Shown here piece after piece: positions 17,583-26,805 of a stretch of DNA of 64,000 nt. Position 1 is the stretch's first letter. Each line of letters starts with the position of its first letter. The notes under the pieces are model-generated. The model was not told the origin of the DNA and searched no databases. It saw only the letters and a list, made by a program, of their open reading frames with translations. The position numbers were made by a program, and so were the translations under genes. The stretch is from Saprospiraceae bacterium (GTDB lineage Bacteria > Bacteroidota > Bacteroidia > Chitinophagales > Saprospiraceae). The stretch lies in contig JADJJL010000006.1 of the NCBI GenBank assembly GCA_016710265.1, forward strand, positions 124,001-188,000. The letters run 5' to 3'.

Positions 17583-19072
17583 ATGACCATCATCAGTCTC
17601 AATCTTTATATTGCTTTAGTAGCCATTGTTCTAACATGGGTCGCCAGTAAAAAGGCAGAAATATTTAGGAGCTGGTTTGATAGTTTTTTGCAAAATTTTG
17701 TGGATCACTTTTTATTTTCTCAGGATTTGTCAAGGCGGTTGATCCGATGGGTACCGCTTATAAGATGGAAGAGTACTTTAAAGAATTTGAGCAAATGGCA
17801 AGAGGTAGTTTTCTTTCCTTTATGGCCGACTTATTCCCTTTTATGCTGAGATATGCTGTTGGGTTTTCAGTTTTTATGATTGTTTTGGAGATTGTTATTG
17901 GAATTGCTTTGCTCATTGGAACCCGTAAAAAGTTAACAGCATGGTTATTTTTCTTAGTGATGGTCTTCTTTACCATCTTGACAGGTTATACTTATATGAC
18001 AGGCTATGTCCCACAAGGTGCTAATTTCTTTGAGTTTTCAAAATGGGGTGATTGGGATAAAACCTTGATGCGTGTGCAGAATTGTGGTTGTTTTGGAGAT
18101 TTTTTGAAGTTAGATCCAAGAACATCCTTTATGAAGGATTTATTTTTGATGATACCCGCTTTAATTTTTCTATTCCGTTGGAACAAATGGCATGAATTCT
18201 TTTCAATGTCCATTAGAAATGTCATTATGGCATTGTCTACAGCTGGATTATTGCTCTTTTGTCTGACCAACTTTATTTGGAGAGAACCTATGATTGATTT
18301 TCGTCCATTTGCAATTGGGACAGATGTAAGGACAGCTAAAGAAAATGAACTGGATGCCATGGCCAAAGTGAATATTATTGGTTGGAAACTTAGAAATAAA
18401 ACATCCGGAGAAATAAAAGACCTTTCAGATGCTGATTACATGGGAAATTTGGCTTCCTATCCAAAAACTGAGTGGGAAGTGCTTGAACAATTAAAATCTG
18501 AACCGTCTATTCCAATTACCAAAATTTCTGATTTTGTCATTTACGATTTAGAAGGGAGCGATGTAAGTTATAAGATACTGGATGAAGAGCGGAGCCAATT
18601 GATGATCAATTGTCCTAAAATGTATTTTAAGAGCCAGTCCCAAATGCAGACACGATCGGATTCCATTTTTAATACTGACACTATTTGGAATCAGGTTCAG
18701 AAGGATTCATTCCAATTAGTTAAAACTTTTGCTGAAGTAAAGCAAGTTGAGGAAAAGAAAAATGTATATATTTGGGATGAAGCTTATATTAAATTATTAA
18801 AGAACAAGATATTGCCTTTGGTTGATTCATTGAAAAATGATGGAGTGGGAGCGTGTCTGGTGGCTGGAGGTGCCGGAGAGGAAGCTCTTCAAGATTTAAT
18901 AAAATATTTGAATCTTCAGATTCCGGTATATTCTGCTGACGACATCCTATTAAAAACAATCATGAGATCTAATCCAGGTCTAATCCTTTGGAGAAATGGC
19001 AAAATTCTTCACAAATGGCATCATGCTGATTTACCTGAGCCAGAATTGTTGAGGAGAGATTTTTTAAGATAG
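17583..19072 (+). CDS. DoxX-family membrane protein with thioredoxin-like C-terminal domain (split by one base)
   Basis: Reads as one protein of about 496 residues once a base is restored near the T5 run at 17709-17713, giving FIFSGFVKAVDPMGTAYKME, the usual DoxX-type start of the first membrane unit. Four to six hydrophobic helices cover about residues 1-210 (for example VLEIVIGIALLIG, LTAWLFFLVMVFFTILTGY). An NCGCFGD motif suggests redox cysteines, as in MauE/DoxX proteins. The rest is a soluble domain with a thioredoxin-like feel (NPGLILWRNGKILHKW near the end). This architecture resembles the BT_3928-type proteins of Bacteroidota; that assignment is from memory. Without correction the pieces are 17583-17849 and 17747-19072. 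Confidence 0.75.
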
Positions 19073-19129
19073 TATTTCTTAAAATTTCTTAATTTTCAAA
19101 AATATCCGTGCTATATTATAGATAAATTC

Positions 19130-19137
19130 TATCTTTG
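19130..19137 (+). promoter_or_regulatory. Candidate -7 box for nusB
   Basis: TATCTTTG fits TAnnTTTG and lies 25 bases before the nusB ATG at 19163, in the 90-base gap after the DoxX gene. No clear -33 element. Confidence 0.35.
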
Positions 19138-19162
19138 GCCGGCGTTTCAGTAAAGACCGTTC

Positions 19163-20101
19163 ATGCTAAGTAGAAGAAATGTGCGCATCAAAGCGATGCA
19201 GCAATTGTATAGTTTAACCCAAGACCGAGAACTCAGTTTTCCGGAAGCCATGCAGGCTTTCAGAAGATCAATTCAGGACGCCTTCCTTTTATATTTATTA
19301 AATCTTCATAGCCTCGTGAAAGTTTGTTCTATAGCAACTGAGGACGCAGGTCATAGGGCTAAGAAGCATATTAAAAGCGAGGAAGACAAGTTGTTTACAG
19401 ATAAGCTTTACACCAATTCCAAAATCCAAAGTTTGGTACAAAATAAGCCTTTTCAGGAAAGCTTAAAGAAGGAAGGTTTTGAAAAAGCCATTGACGATGA
19501 TCTTTTTAGGAAAATTTACAAAGAATTTTCTAAAGAAGCAAGCTACATCCAATTTATTGCAAAACAAGAAACCACTGATGAAGACATTGTGGAAATCTTA
19601 CTCGAATTGTATAGAGCCTGTAGACGTAATGAGCTGTTTAATGAAATAATGGATGACCTGTTTTCCAGTTGGGCAGATGACAAATCCCTAGTGATAGGTT
19701 CAGTTAAGAAAACAATTAAAGCTTTGCCTGTAGAAGGTAAGTTTTTTAATGAATTTCTACCTGATGACGAAACTGTAGAAGAAGTGGGAACCACTTTATT
19801 AAAGAAAATCCATCATGAAAATGGGGACTTAGAAAAATTGATCGAACCCCTTCTTGAGAATTGGGATTCAGAAAGAGTGGCTGTAATCGATATGATATTG
19901 ATAAAAATGGGTGTCATTGAAATGAAATACCTTAAAACCATTCCTACTAAAGTGACCATTGATGAATATGTGGAGTTGTCCAAAATGTACAGCACCGATA
20001 AGTCCAAAGAATTTGTAAACGGAGTCCTCGATAAAATATTAAAAATACTTCAGGAACAAGGTATGATCGTTAAAGAAGGAAGGGGACTTCTTGAATCTTA
20101 G
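19163..20101 (+). CDS. nusB: Transcription antitermination factor NusB (long Bacteroidota form)
   Basis: A 312-residue protein, about twice the length of E. coli NusB. The start MLSRRNVRIKAMQQLYSL is the RNA-binding first helix of NusB. The canonical second half is at the C-terminus (about 205-300): LLENWDSERVAVIDMILIKM, EMKYLKTIPTKVTIDEYVEL and DKSKEFVNGVLDKIL. Between them lies an alpha-helical insert of about 150 residues, as seen in Bacteroidetes NusB. NusB with NusE (S10) loads on boxA of rRNA transcripts and prevents premature termination. Followed 27 bases later by guaA. Confidence 0.9.
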   Translation: MLSRRNVRIKAMQQLYSLTQDRELSFPEAMQAFRRSIQDAFLLYLLNLHSLVKVCSIATEDAGHRAKKHIKSEEDKLFTDKLYTNSKIQSLVQNKPFQESLKKEGFEKAIDDDLFRKIYKEFSKEASYIQFIAKQETTDEDIVEILLELYRACRRNELFNEIMDDLFSSWADDKSLVIGSVKKTIKALPVEGKFFNEFLPDDETVEEVGTTLLKKIHHENGDLEKLIEPLLENWDSERVAVIDMILIKMGVIEMKYLKTIPTKVTIDEYVELSKMYSTDKSKEFVNGVLDKILKILQEQGMIVKEGRGLLES

Positions 20102-20128
20102 ATCTAAGTGCATTTGACGAAGTAAAAT

Positions 20129-21667
20129 ATGAATTTAAAGCGAATCGTAATATTGGATTTTGGTTCCCAACTGACACAGTTGATCGCCAGAAGGGTGAGA
20201 GAACTCAATTATTTTTGTGAGGTTTTGCCTTATCATAAATCGGGAGAACTAACCACTGATAATTGTTCTGCAGTTATTTTATCCGGTAGCCCTGCTTCTG
20301 TTAGAACTGAATCTCACCCTCATGTAAATGTCGAATTCTTAATGGATCTATTTCCAATATTGGGAATATGCTACGGTGCTCAATTGACAGCTTCCCAAAC
20401 AGGTGGATTCGTAGAAAACTCTGGGCACAGAGAATATGGATTTGCCAGTCTGGTTCAATTGGAAGCTGATCCCATCTTTGATCTTATTCCAAATAATTCA
20501 CAAGTTTGGATGTCTCACAGTGACACCATACAAGAGATTGGACCTGATTATAAATTAATTGGTTCCACCAATACAATCAAAGTAGCGGCTTTTAAAAATA
20601 TCAAAATAAATCACCCTTGTTATTTTGTACAGTTTCATCCGGAAGTAGTTCACAGTGAATACGGCACTCAATTTTTGAAGAACTTTTTAACGAAATTGGC
20701 AGGATTACAGGCCAATTGGACACAGGAGTCTTTCATTCAGAGTACAGAAGAATCCATTAAAACTTTGGTTGGTGATGAACATGTTTTATTGGCATTGTCC
20801 GGAGGTGTAGATTCTTCGGTTGCCGCACTGTTAATGCACAGGGCCATTGGATCCAATCTACATTGTTTTTTTATTGACAACGGTCTTCTCAGACAGGATG
20901 AATATGAAAATGTATTAGAGAATTATAAAGAGATGGGTTTAAGCATTCGAGGAATCGATGCTAAAGATAAATTTTACAATGCTTTGTTAGGCTTAGAAGA
21001 TCCTGAGCAAAAAAGAAAAGCCATAGGCAAAGCTTTTATTGATGTGTTTGAAGAAGCTGCAGAATCTTTTCCACAAGTGAAGTGGTTGTGTCAGGGCACT
21101 ATATATCCTGATGTCATCGAATCAGTTTCGGTGACAGGACCCTCTGTGACCATCAAATCACATCACAATGTAGGCGGACTTCCTGATAAACTGAATTTAA
21201 AAATTATTGAACCTCTCAGGATGTTATTTAAAGATGAGGTCCGAAGAGTGGGTAAAAGTTTAGGTTTAAAAGAGCTCATTCTGAATCGCCATCCATTTCC
21301 AGGGCCGGGATTGGACATACGCATCATTGGTGAAGTGACTTCTGAAAAAGTACATTTGCTGCAAAAGGCAGATAAAATATTTATTGATATTTTGAAAGAG
21401 CATCAGCTTTATCATGAGATTTGGCAAGCTGGTTGTATTTTATTACCAGTCAAATCAGTTGGCGTGATGGGAGATGAAAGAACTTATGAAAAAGTGGTAG
21501 CTTTGAGGGCTGTTGGTTCTTCCGATGGAATGACCGCAGAATGGAGTAGAATTCCACATGAAGTTCTTGCCAAAATATCCAATGAAATTATCAACAAAGT
21601 TAAAGGAATAAACAGGGTAGTCTATGATATCAGCAGCAAACCTCCGGCCACCATTGAGTGGGAATAA
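20129..21667 (+). CDS. guaA: GMP synthase (glutamine-hydrolysing)
   Basis: Converts XMP to GMP using glutamine and ATP. The N-terminal class I glutamine amidotransferase domain has the nucleophile in LGICYGAQLTA (Cys about 81) and the His-Glu pair in VQFHPEVVHSEYG. The ATP pyrophosphatase domain has the PP-loop LALSGGVDSSVAALL at about residues 223-237. The C-terminal dimerisation domain has RHPFPGPGLDIRIIGEVT and ends in PPATIEWE, the universal GuaA tail. 512 residues, standard. The next gene starts inside its last 44 bases in another frame, suggesting translational coupling. Confidence 0.96.
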   Translation: MNLKRIVILDFGSQLTQLIARRVRELNYFCEVLPYHKSGELTTDNCSAVILSGSPASVRTESHPHVNVEFLMDLFPILGICYGAQLTASQTGGFVENSGHREYGFASLVQLEADPIFDLIPNNSQVWMSHSDTIQEIGPDYKLIGSTNTIKVAAFKNIKINHPCYFVQFHPEVVHSEYGTQFLKNFLTKLAGLQANWTQESFIQSTEESIKTLVGDEHVLLALSGGVDSSVAALLMHRAIGSNLHCFFIDNGLLRQDEYENVLENYKEMGLSIRGIDAKDKFYNALLGLEDPEQKRKAIGKAFIDVFEEAAESFPQVKWLCQGTIYPDVIESVSVTGPSVTIKSHHNVGGLPDKLNLKIIEPLRMLFKDEVRRVGKSLGLKELILNRHPFPGPGLDIRIIGEVTSEKVHLLQKADKIFIDILKEHQLYHEIWQAGCILLPVKSVGVMGDERTYEKVVALRAVGSSDGMTAEWSRIPHEVLAKISNEIINKVKGINRVVYDISSKPPATIEWE

Positions 21668-23033
21668 AGACAATCATATTTTTTGTTGGTTGGCTTGCAT
21701 TGCCCTTTTTGGGATGTCATGTTCAACATCAAAAAAAACAGTAAGATCAGAATCCATTCCTGAAAAGAAATCTGCTGAAGCTAAAAAAGTCAATCCACCC
21801 ATAAAGGTAGATACAGTCATTTGGAAAGAAAAGAAATTAGAACCACCCGCGACCATTGAGAATGATAAAATTACAACAAAACCCAACCCTACACAAAAGA
21901 AAAAAATAACTGCAAGCAAAGTAATCAAAGCCTCTGACGCATATCAGATATTGCTTTTATTACCATTGAATGCGACAGAGAATGATACCAATACTACGAA
22001 AATAAACCCCAATTTTTTAAGATATATTCATTTTTATGCGGGGATGGAAATGGCTTCTTTAGAAAACAATGGTGCTCTCAATAAACCTATATCTTTAAAA
22101 GTCCATGGAGTTTCAGATTCTGAAGATTTGCAAAATGTTCTTGAGAAGTATAAAAATAATTTACCCCATTTAATCATTGGCCCTCAAAAAGTAGATTTGA
22201 TTAAAGAGGCTGCCAATTGGTCAAAAGAAAACCAAACAACACTCATCAGTCCATGGGTCAGTGGAAGTTATTTGGTGGAGTCCAATCCGTTTTATATACA
22301 GGTTAAGCCGAACTTAACCAATCAATACAGATTTATGAATGAACATGCCCGTAAAGCATTTGCAGCGGCCAACATCATCTTAATACTAAAGGATGATGAT
22401 GAAGGAAAAGAACAGTTTTTTAATGATACAAGTCTCTATCCTAGAAAAATTCAAGTTAGAAAATTTAAGGAATCAGATTTAGTAAGTTCCAATGAATTGC
22501 TCGTTCAAAACATTCTTGTGGAACATGGTTCAACGGTTTTTATCTTACCTATGGGGTCAAATAAGGATGAAGAATTTGTGTATCATTTCTTAAGAAGGGT
22601 TTCCGCTGAACGCGACAATAAAGATGTAGTGGTCTATGGAATGTCAAAATGGTTGGAAATGAAAAGTGATGTTTTTGATTTATTGCATGCACAAAAAGTA
22701 AGAATGAGTGCAGGTAATTTTTCAGATGGAGATAGTAACGACTTAAAAAATTTCAAAAGAAGATACTTTGATCGATATCGTGAATTTCCGACCGAAGATG
22801 TATTAGAAGGTTATGATTTGATGAATTTTTGTCTTAAATCTTTGAATCGTTTTGGAACGGATTTTCATTTAGATCCACAACAGAAATTGAATGAAAAATA
22901 TTTACAAACTGATTTTGATTTAATACCCATGTATCGAGATCCCAAAAACAATTCTTTGGATCCAGATTATTACGAAAACAGTTATATAAGGATGATCGAA
23001 CTCAAAAACAACCGATTGAAAGTAGTTGAGTAA
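21624..23033 (+). CDS. Lipoprotein with type 1 periplasmic-binding-protein fold
   Basis: A 469-residue protein starting within the last 44 bases of guaA. A hydrophobic signal (about 18-32) ends in the lipobox FGMSC. A long Lys/Pro-rich linker (about 35-100) follows, typical of an envelope-spanning tether. Then comes a domain resembling type 1 periplasmic binding proteins (branched-chain amino acid receptors, LpoA-like): AYQILLLLPLNA, HFYAGMEMASL, LPHLIIGPQKVDLIKEAA, TTLISPWVSGSY and VLEGYDLMNFCL. In Bacteroidota such proteins often sit near LysM proteins and guaA. Ligand and role are unknown; peptidoglycan-synthesis regulation or ligand sensing are possible. The first 17 residues before the signal are unusual, so a later non-ATG start is possible. 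Confidence 0.72.
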   Translation: MISAANLRPPLSGNKDNHIFCWLACIALFGMSCSTSKKTVRSESIPEKKSAEAKKVNPPIKVDTVIWKEKKLEPPATIENDKITTKPNPTQKKKITASKVIKASDAYQILLLLPLNATENDTNTTKINPNFLRYIHFYAGMEMASLENNGALNKPISLKVHGVSDSEDLQNVLEKYKNNLPHLIIGPQKVDLIKEAANWSKENQTTLISPWVSGSYLVESNPFYIQVKPNLTNQYRFMNEHARKAFAAANIILILKDDDEGKEQFFNDTSLYPRKIQVRKFKESDLVSSNELLVQNILVEHGSTVFILPMGSNKDEEFVYHFLRRVSAERDNKDVVVYGMSKWLEMKSDVFDLLHAQKVRMSAGNFSDGDSNDLKNFKRRYFDRYREFPTEDVLEGYDLMNFCLKSLNRFGTDFHLDPQQKLNEKYLQTDFDLIPMYRDPKNNSLDPDYYENSYIRMIELKNNRLKVVE

Positions 23034-23042
23034 TGAAAGATT

Positions 23043-24122
23043 TTAGAAATATTTCAAACTAATAGAAGGATCGATTTGAAGTAATACCTCGTGAATCAAT
23101 TTTATCACATTTTCTATGTCATCTTTATGTGCAGATTCGACAGTGGTGTGCATATACTTAAGGGGTAAAGAAATAAGTGCCGATGGTACACCTCCATTGG
23201 AATATGCAAATGCGTCTGTATCTGTACCGGTGGTGCGAGAGGATGCCGCTCTTTGAAAGGGAATTTCTTTTTCTTGAGCAGTTTTGATAATTAAATCTTG
23301 TAATTTATTGTGTACTGCTGGTGCATAACATAAGACCGGACCTGAACCACATTTTACACTTCCCTGCTCTTTTGTCTTGATCATCGGTGTGTGGGTATCA
23401 TGGGTCACATCAGTAACGATGGCGATGTTTGGCTTGATGGTTTGGGTAATCATCTCAGCGCCACGTAGGCCAATTTCTTCTTGCACAGAATTGACAATGT
23501 ATAAACTGTAAGGCAACTGAGATTTGTTCTCATGAATCAAGCGGGCAACTTCGGCAATGCAAAATCCACCCATGCGATTGTCTAACGCACGACCTACATA
23601 ATAGGTGTCATTTAATTTGGTGAGACCATCTTCATAAGTGATGACACAGCCGACATGGATGCCCATTTTTTCTACTTCTTCCTTGTCTTTGGCTCCGACA
23701 TCAATAAAAATATTTTCGATCGTAGCGGTTAGATTAGTGTCATTGCCTTTTCGCAAATGAATGGCAGGCCAGCCAAATATTCCTTTTACGATACCTTTTG
23801 AAGTGTGAATTGCAACTCTCTTGGAGGGTGCGATGGATTGGTCTGTGCCACCATTTCTGATGACATAAATATATCCATCGTCTGTGATATAATTTACCAT
23901 CCAGGATATTTCGTCAGAATGTCCTTCTATAACTACTTTAAAATCCTTTCCTGGATTAATAACTCCATATAAGGTGCCGTAATGGTCTAAATGCCATTCA
24001 CCGATATAGGGTTTGATATATTCCAACCATATCTTCTGCCCTTCTGATTCATGACCGGTAGGGGAGGCATTGTTTAAATATTTGAATAAGAATTCTTCTG
24101 ATTTGTTGTTGATAATCGACAT
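23043..24122 (-). CDS. M42 family metallopeptidase (glutamyl/deblocking aminopeptidase-like)
   Basis: A 359-residue dinuclear metal aminopeptidase. Metal ligands and catalytic residues are visible in VIEGHSDEISWMVNYI (His and catalytic Asp), GRALDNRMGGFCIAE (bridging Asp), VNSVQEEIGLRGAEM (catalytic Glu pair) and IVTDVTHDTHTP; a further His ligand is in KYMHTTVESAHKDDI near the C-terminus. M42 enzymes form large tetrahedral complexes that finish peptide degradation in the cytoplasm. It is transcribed towards the end of the lipoprotein gene (convergent, nine bases apart) and lies 15 bases downstream of pyrE on the same strand, so it is probably co-transcribed with pyrE. Confidence 0.88.
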   Translation of the reverse strand: MSIINNKSEEFLFKYLNNASPTGHESEGQKIWLEYIKPYIGEWHLDHYGTLYGVINPGKDFKVVIEGHSDEISWMVNYITDDGYIYVIRNGGTDQSIAPSKRVAIHTSKGIVKGIFGWPAIHLRKGNDTNLTATIENIFIDVGAKDKEEVEKMGIHVGCVITYEDGLTKLNDTYYVGRALDNRMGGFCIAEVARLIHENKSQLPYSLYIVNSVQEEIGLRGAEMITQTIKPNIAIVTDVTHDTHTPMIKTKEQGSVKCGSGPVLCYAPAVHNKLQDLIIKTAQEKEIPFQRAASSRTTGTDTDAFAYSNGGVPSALISLPLKYMHTTVESAHKDDIENVIKLIHEVLLQIDPSISLKYF

Positions 24123-24137
24123 ATATGTACTAGATGT

Positions 24138-24782
24138 TTAATTATGGTTTAAGAATGAATCTGACCATAATTTCGGATTTAGGTTCCAGGATTTAAGATT
24201 TTCGTACTCCTCGGGATGGATATAATTACCCTGCAAAGCGCGTACCAAAAGTGTTTCAAAGTTGGTCAAAGTGTTTAATTTGATCTTATTTTGAGCAAAT
24301 TTATCCGTAGCACTTGGAAAACCGTATTGAAAAAGGGCTAAGACACCCATAATTTTAGAGTTTTCAGATTGTAAAGCAGATACTGCTTCCAAAGAACTTC
24401 CTCCGGTTGAAATAAGGTCTTCAATCACCAATACTTCTGGATTTTCAGGTAACTTGCCCTCGATCATATTTTTTAATCCATGTTCTTTTGGCTTTGCCCT
24501 AACATAGACAAAAGGTAAGTCCAGATGATCTGCCACCATTGCTCCCCAAGGTATGCCTGCGGTGGCCACCCCAGCGATACAATTGGTACCTTCAAATGAA
24601 AGTGCTTCTCTACATAGCCCCTTTACAACCACATTTCTCACGTCCGGATAGGACAAGATCAATCGATTATCACAATAGATAGGAGACCTTAATCCCGAAG
24701 CCCACGTAAAAGGCTCCTTCGTATTTAATTTTATTGCGTTTATTTGCAGTAATCTATTAGCAATATTTCCAGCTAAATTCAT
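24138..24782 (-). CDS. pyrE: Orotate phosphoribosyltransferase
   Basis: Adds PRPP ribose-phosphate to orotate to give OMP in pyrimidine synthesis. 214 residues. FTWASGLRSPIYCDNR (substrate-binding) is near residues 20-36, AGVATAGIPWGAMVADHLDL follows, then VRAKPKEHGLKN (flexible loop Lys) and the PRPP-binding motif VLVIEDLISTGGSSLEA. The start is typical (MNLAGNIANRLLQI). It is head-to-head with the NUDIX gene with only eight bases between the two ATGs, so each promoter must lie inside the other gene. Upstream of an M42 peptidase gene. Confidence 0.94.
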   Translation of the reverse strand: MNLAGNIANRLLQINAIKLNTKEPFTWASGLRSPIYCDNRLILSYPDVRNVVVKGLCREALSFEGTNCIAGVATAGIPWGAMVADHLDLPFVYVRAKPKEHGLKNMIEGKLPENPEVLVIEDLISTGGSSLEAVSALQSENSKIMGVLALFQYGFPSATDKFAQNKIKLNTLTNFETLLVRALQGNYIHPEEYENLKSWNLNPKLWSDSFLNHN

Positions 24783-24790
24783 AATATACC

Positions 24791-25444
24791 ATGTCTAAAG
24801 CGGACCAAAAGTACGAAATTTATATAAATAAAAGACTACTGATTCTCATCACAGAAGCCTTTTTATCAGATTATCAGACAGATAGATCTTATTTAATCAT
24901 GCCTTATTTAGGAGTCAAAAAAAATCTTTTCCAATATATGGACATCTTGGAAAAATCCAATCGATTTGAAGCAGTGGTCCTTTACACTCCGGATTTGGGT
25001 CAATTGATGGAAGATCTTTTATCTTTGGTGACCGTACTTCCTGCAGGAGGAGGGATCATTAGAAATGATGAAGGCAAACTTTTAATGATTTTTAGAAGAG
25101 GCCTATGGGATTTGCCAAAGGGAAAGCTAGAAATTGGAGAAACCATAAAACAAGCTGCAATTAGAGAATGTCAGGAGGAAACTGGCTTAATTGAATTGGC
25201 GCTCATTAAAAAATTCAAAACCAGTTATCACTTATACCGAGACAAAAATTACGCACGCTGTATAAAGAAAACAAAATGGTATCTTATGGATTATCAAGGT
25301 GTGGATGCTCCAGTACCACAATTGGCAGAATCCATAGAAGGTATTGGTTGGTTTAGCATTAAAGATGCTCTTAACTTAAGTCCCATCCATCTTAGTATAA
25401 AAAATTTGTTGGTTAAATACAAATCCAAATTGGATGCTGCTTAG
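24791..25444 (+). CDS. NUDIX hydrolase
   Basis: A 217-residue protein whose C-terminal half contains a complete Nudix box, GKLEIGETIKQAAIRECQEE followed by TGL (GX5EX7REUXEEXGU), at about residues 114-136. The N-terminal about 85 residues lack a recognised catalytic motif and look like a small alpha/beta domain (YEIYINKRLLILITEA). The substrate cannot be predicted; family members clear nucleoside diphosphate derivatives or Ap4A-like compounds. It is divergent from pyrE with an eight-base intergenic gap and precedes dapF by 33 bases. Confidence 0.85.
   Translation: MSKADQKYEIYINKRLLILITEAFLSDYQTDRSYLIMPYLGVKKNLFQYMDILEKSNRFEAVVLYTPDLGQLMEDLLSLVTVLPAGGGIIRNDEGKLLMIFRRGLWDLPKGKLEIGETIKQAAIRECQEETGLIELALIKKFKTSYHLYRDKNYARCIKKTKWYLMDYQGVDAPVPQLAESIEGIGWFSIKDALNLSPIHLSIKNLLVKYKSKLDAA
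24806..24813 (-). promoter_or_regulatory. Candidate pyrE -7 box inside the NUDIX coding sequence
   Basis: On the minus strand TACTTTTG matches TAnnTTTG and lies 23 bases before the pyrE start at 24782, inside the first codons of the divergent NUDIX gene. An overlapping promoter is required because the intergenic gap is only eight bases. No strong -33 seen. Confidence 0.4.
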
Positions 25445-25477
25445 TTGGTTTTATTTTTTGATTTATAAAGAATTTAT

Positions 25478-26266
25478 ATGAATCTTCTTCCCTTTGAAAA
25501 ATACCAGGCTACAGGCAATGATTTTATAATTTTAGATTGTATGGAAGCCAATTTGATCAATTATCATGACACTAGCCTGATTCAAAAAATGTGTGACCGT
25601 AGATTTGGAATTGGAGCAGATGGCCTTATAGCACTCTTGCCTATAGATGATTATGATTTTAAAATGCTTTACTACAATTCAGATGGGAACCCATCTACAT
25701 TTTGTGGCAATGGGAGCCGATGTGCGGTTTCCTATATTTTAGATAAAATCCAAAAACATTCTGTAAGATTTAAAGCTTCTGATGGACCACATAAAGCAAT
25801 CCGAAAAAATGGTCTGATTTCAGTCCACATGAAAGACATCCAAAATTATAAAGAAACGGATCAGGGCTTTTTTGTACAAACAGGTTCACCTCATTTAATA
25901 GTGGAAGAAGAAAACATTGAACAATTAAATGTAGCTGTAGTTGGGCGAAAAATCCGTGAGGAATTTTCTGAAGAAGGAGCCAATGTTAATTTTATAAAAT
26001 ATAATAACGACGTGATCAATATCCGAACGTACGAACGAGGTGTGGAAGATGAAACACTTTCGTGTGGAACTGGTATCACCGCAGCGGCATATTATGTGGC
26101 CATTAAAGAGAAAAAGGAAGGTTTTCCGGAATTCCTTGTTAAGTCAAGAGGTGGAAATTTAACAGTCAATATGAAATTAACAAAGTCAATTGCCACTGAA
26201 GTTCACCTCATTGGACCAGCAGTGCGTGTTTATTCAGGATTTTATGAATTACCTAAGCAAAGCTAA
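25478..26266 (+). CDS. dapF: Diaminopimelate epimerase
   Basis: Interconverts LL- and meso-diaminopimelate for lysine and peptidoglycan synthesis. 262 residues. The substrate motif KYQATGNDFII is at residues 8-18. The two catalytic cysteines are in TFCGNGSRCAV (Cys76) and LSCGTGITAAA (near residue 199), and RFGIGADGLI is present. The two halves are mirror domains as expected. Follows the NUDIX gene and converges with ndk, ten bases apart. Confidence 0.95.
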   Translation: MNLLPFEKYQATGNDFIILDCMEANLINYHDTSLIQKMCDRRFGIGADGLIALLPIDDYDFKMLYYNSDGNPSTFCGNGSRCAVSYILDKIQKHSVRFKASDGPHKAIRKNGLISVHMKDIQNYKETDQGFFVQTGSPHLIVEEENIEQLNVAVVGRKIREEFSEEGANVNFIKYNNDVINIRTYERGVEDETLSCGTGITAAAYYVAIKEKKEGFPEFLVKSRGGNLTVNMKLTKSIATEVHLIGPAVRVYSGFYELPKQS

Positions 26267-26276
26267 AGAAAACGGA

Positions 26277-26696
26277 TTAAAAAATCTCTACTCCTGCAAA
26301 ATGAAAAGAAGCTTCAATAGCTGCATTTTCATCAGAGTCTGAACCATGCACTGCATTTTCACCTACATTTTTAGCATATAAGGCCCTGATAGTACCTGGT
26401 TCTGCATTCGCAGGATTGGTAGCTCCAATTAATTTTCGAAGCTCTTCAACTGCATTTTCTTTTTCTAAAATTGCCGCGACTATTGGTCCTCTCGACATAA
26501 AATCAACCAACTCTTGGTAAAAAGGCCTCTCTTGGTGTACGGCATAAAATTCACCAGCTTTTTGTTTGGATAAGCGAGTAAATTTCATAGCAACAATCTT
26601 AAATCCCGAATCTGTGATTTGTTTTAGGATATTGCCAATATGACCTGCTTCAACAGCGTCAGGTTTAATCATTGTAAAAGTTCTATGGCTGGCCAT
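26277..26696 (-). CDS. ndk: Nucleoside-diphosphate kinase
   Basis: Transfers the gamma phosphate between nucleoside triphosphates and diphosphates through a phospho-His. Starting at 26696 (MASHRTFTMIKPDAVEAG) gives 139 residues, the usual length; a Met at 26771 would add 25 residues containing the promoter region. The active-site motif ENAVHGSDSDENA is near residue 117, and FYAVHQERPFYQELVDFMSRGP and GATNPANAEPGTIR are intact. A matching -7 box lies 25 bases upstream. Confidence 0.95.
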   Translation of the reverse strand: MASHRTFTMIKPDAVEAGHIGNILKQITDSGFKIVAMKFTRLSKQKAGEFYAVHQERPFYQELVDFMSRGPIVAAILEKENAVEELRKLIGATNPANAEPGTIRALYAKNVGENAVHGSDSDENAAIEASFHFAGVEIF

Positions 26697-26720
26697 GGTA
26701 TATTTTTTAATTTGAAGCTG

Positions 26721-26728
26721 CAAAACTA
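26721..26728 (-). promoter_or_regulatory. Candidate -7 box for ndk
   Basis: TAGTTTTG on the minus strand matches TAnnTTTG, 24 bases upstream of the ndk ATG at 26696. It supports the short ndk start, because the longer start would place this box inside the coding sequence. Confidence 0.45.
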
Positions 26729-26805
26729 CAGGCAATTTATGGTTTAAAGCGTTGTTTAACATTCCGTTCAAGATTCTTTCGGGATATTATTCTCATTTTT
26801 GCCCC

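Noticed and set aside
26697..26771. A longer ndk start at 26771
   Set aside because: The extension is non-homologous and contains a matching -7 promoter box.
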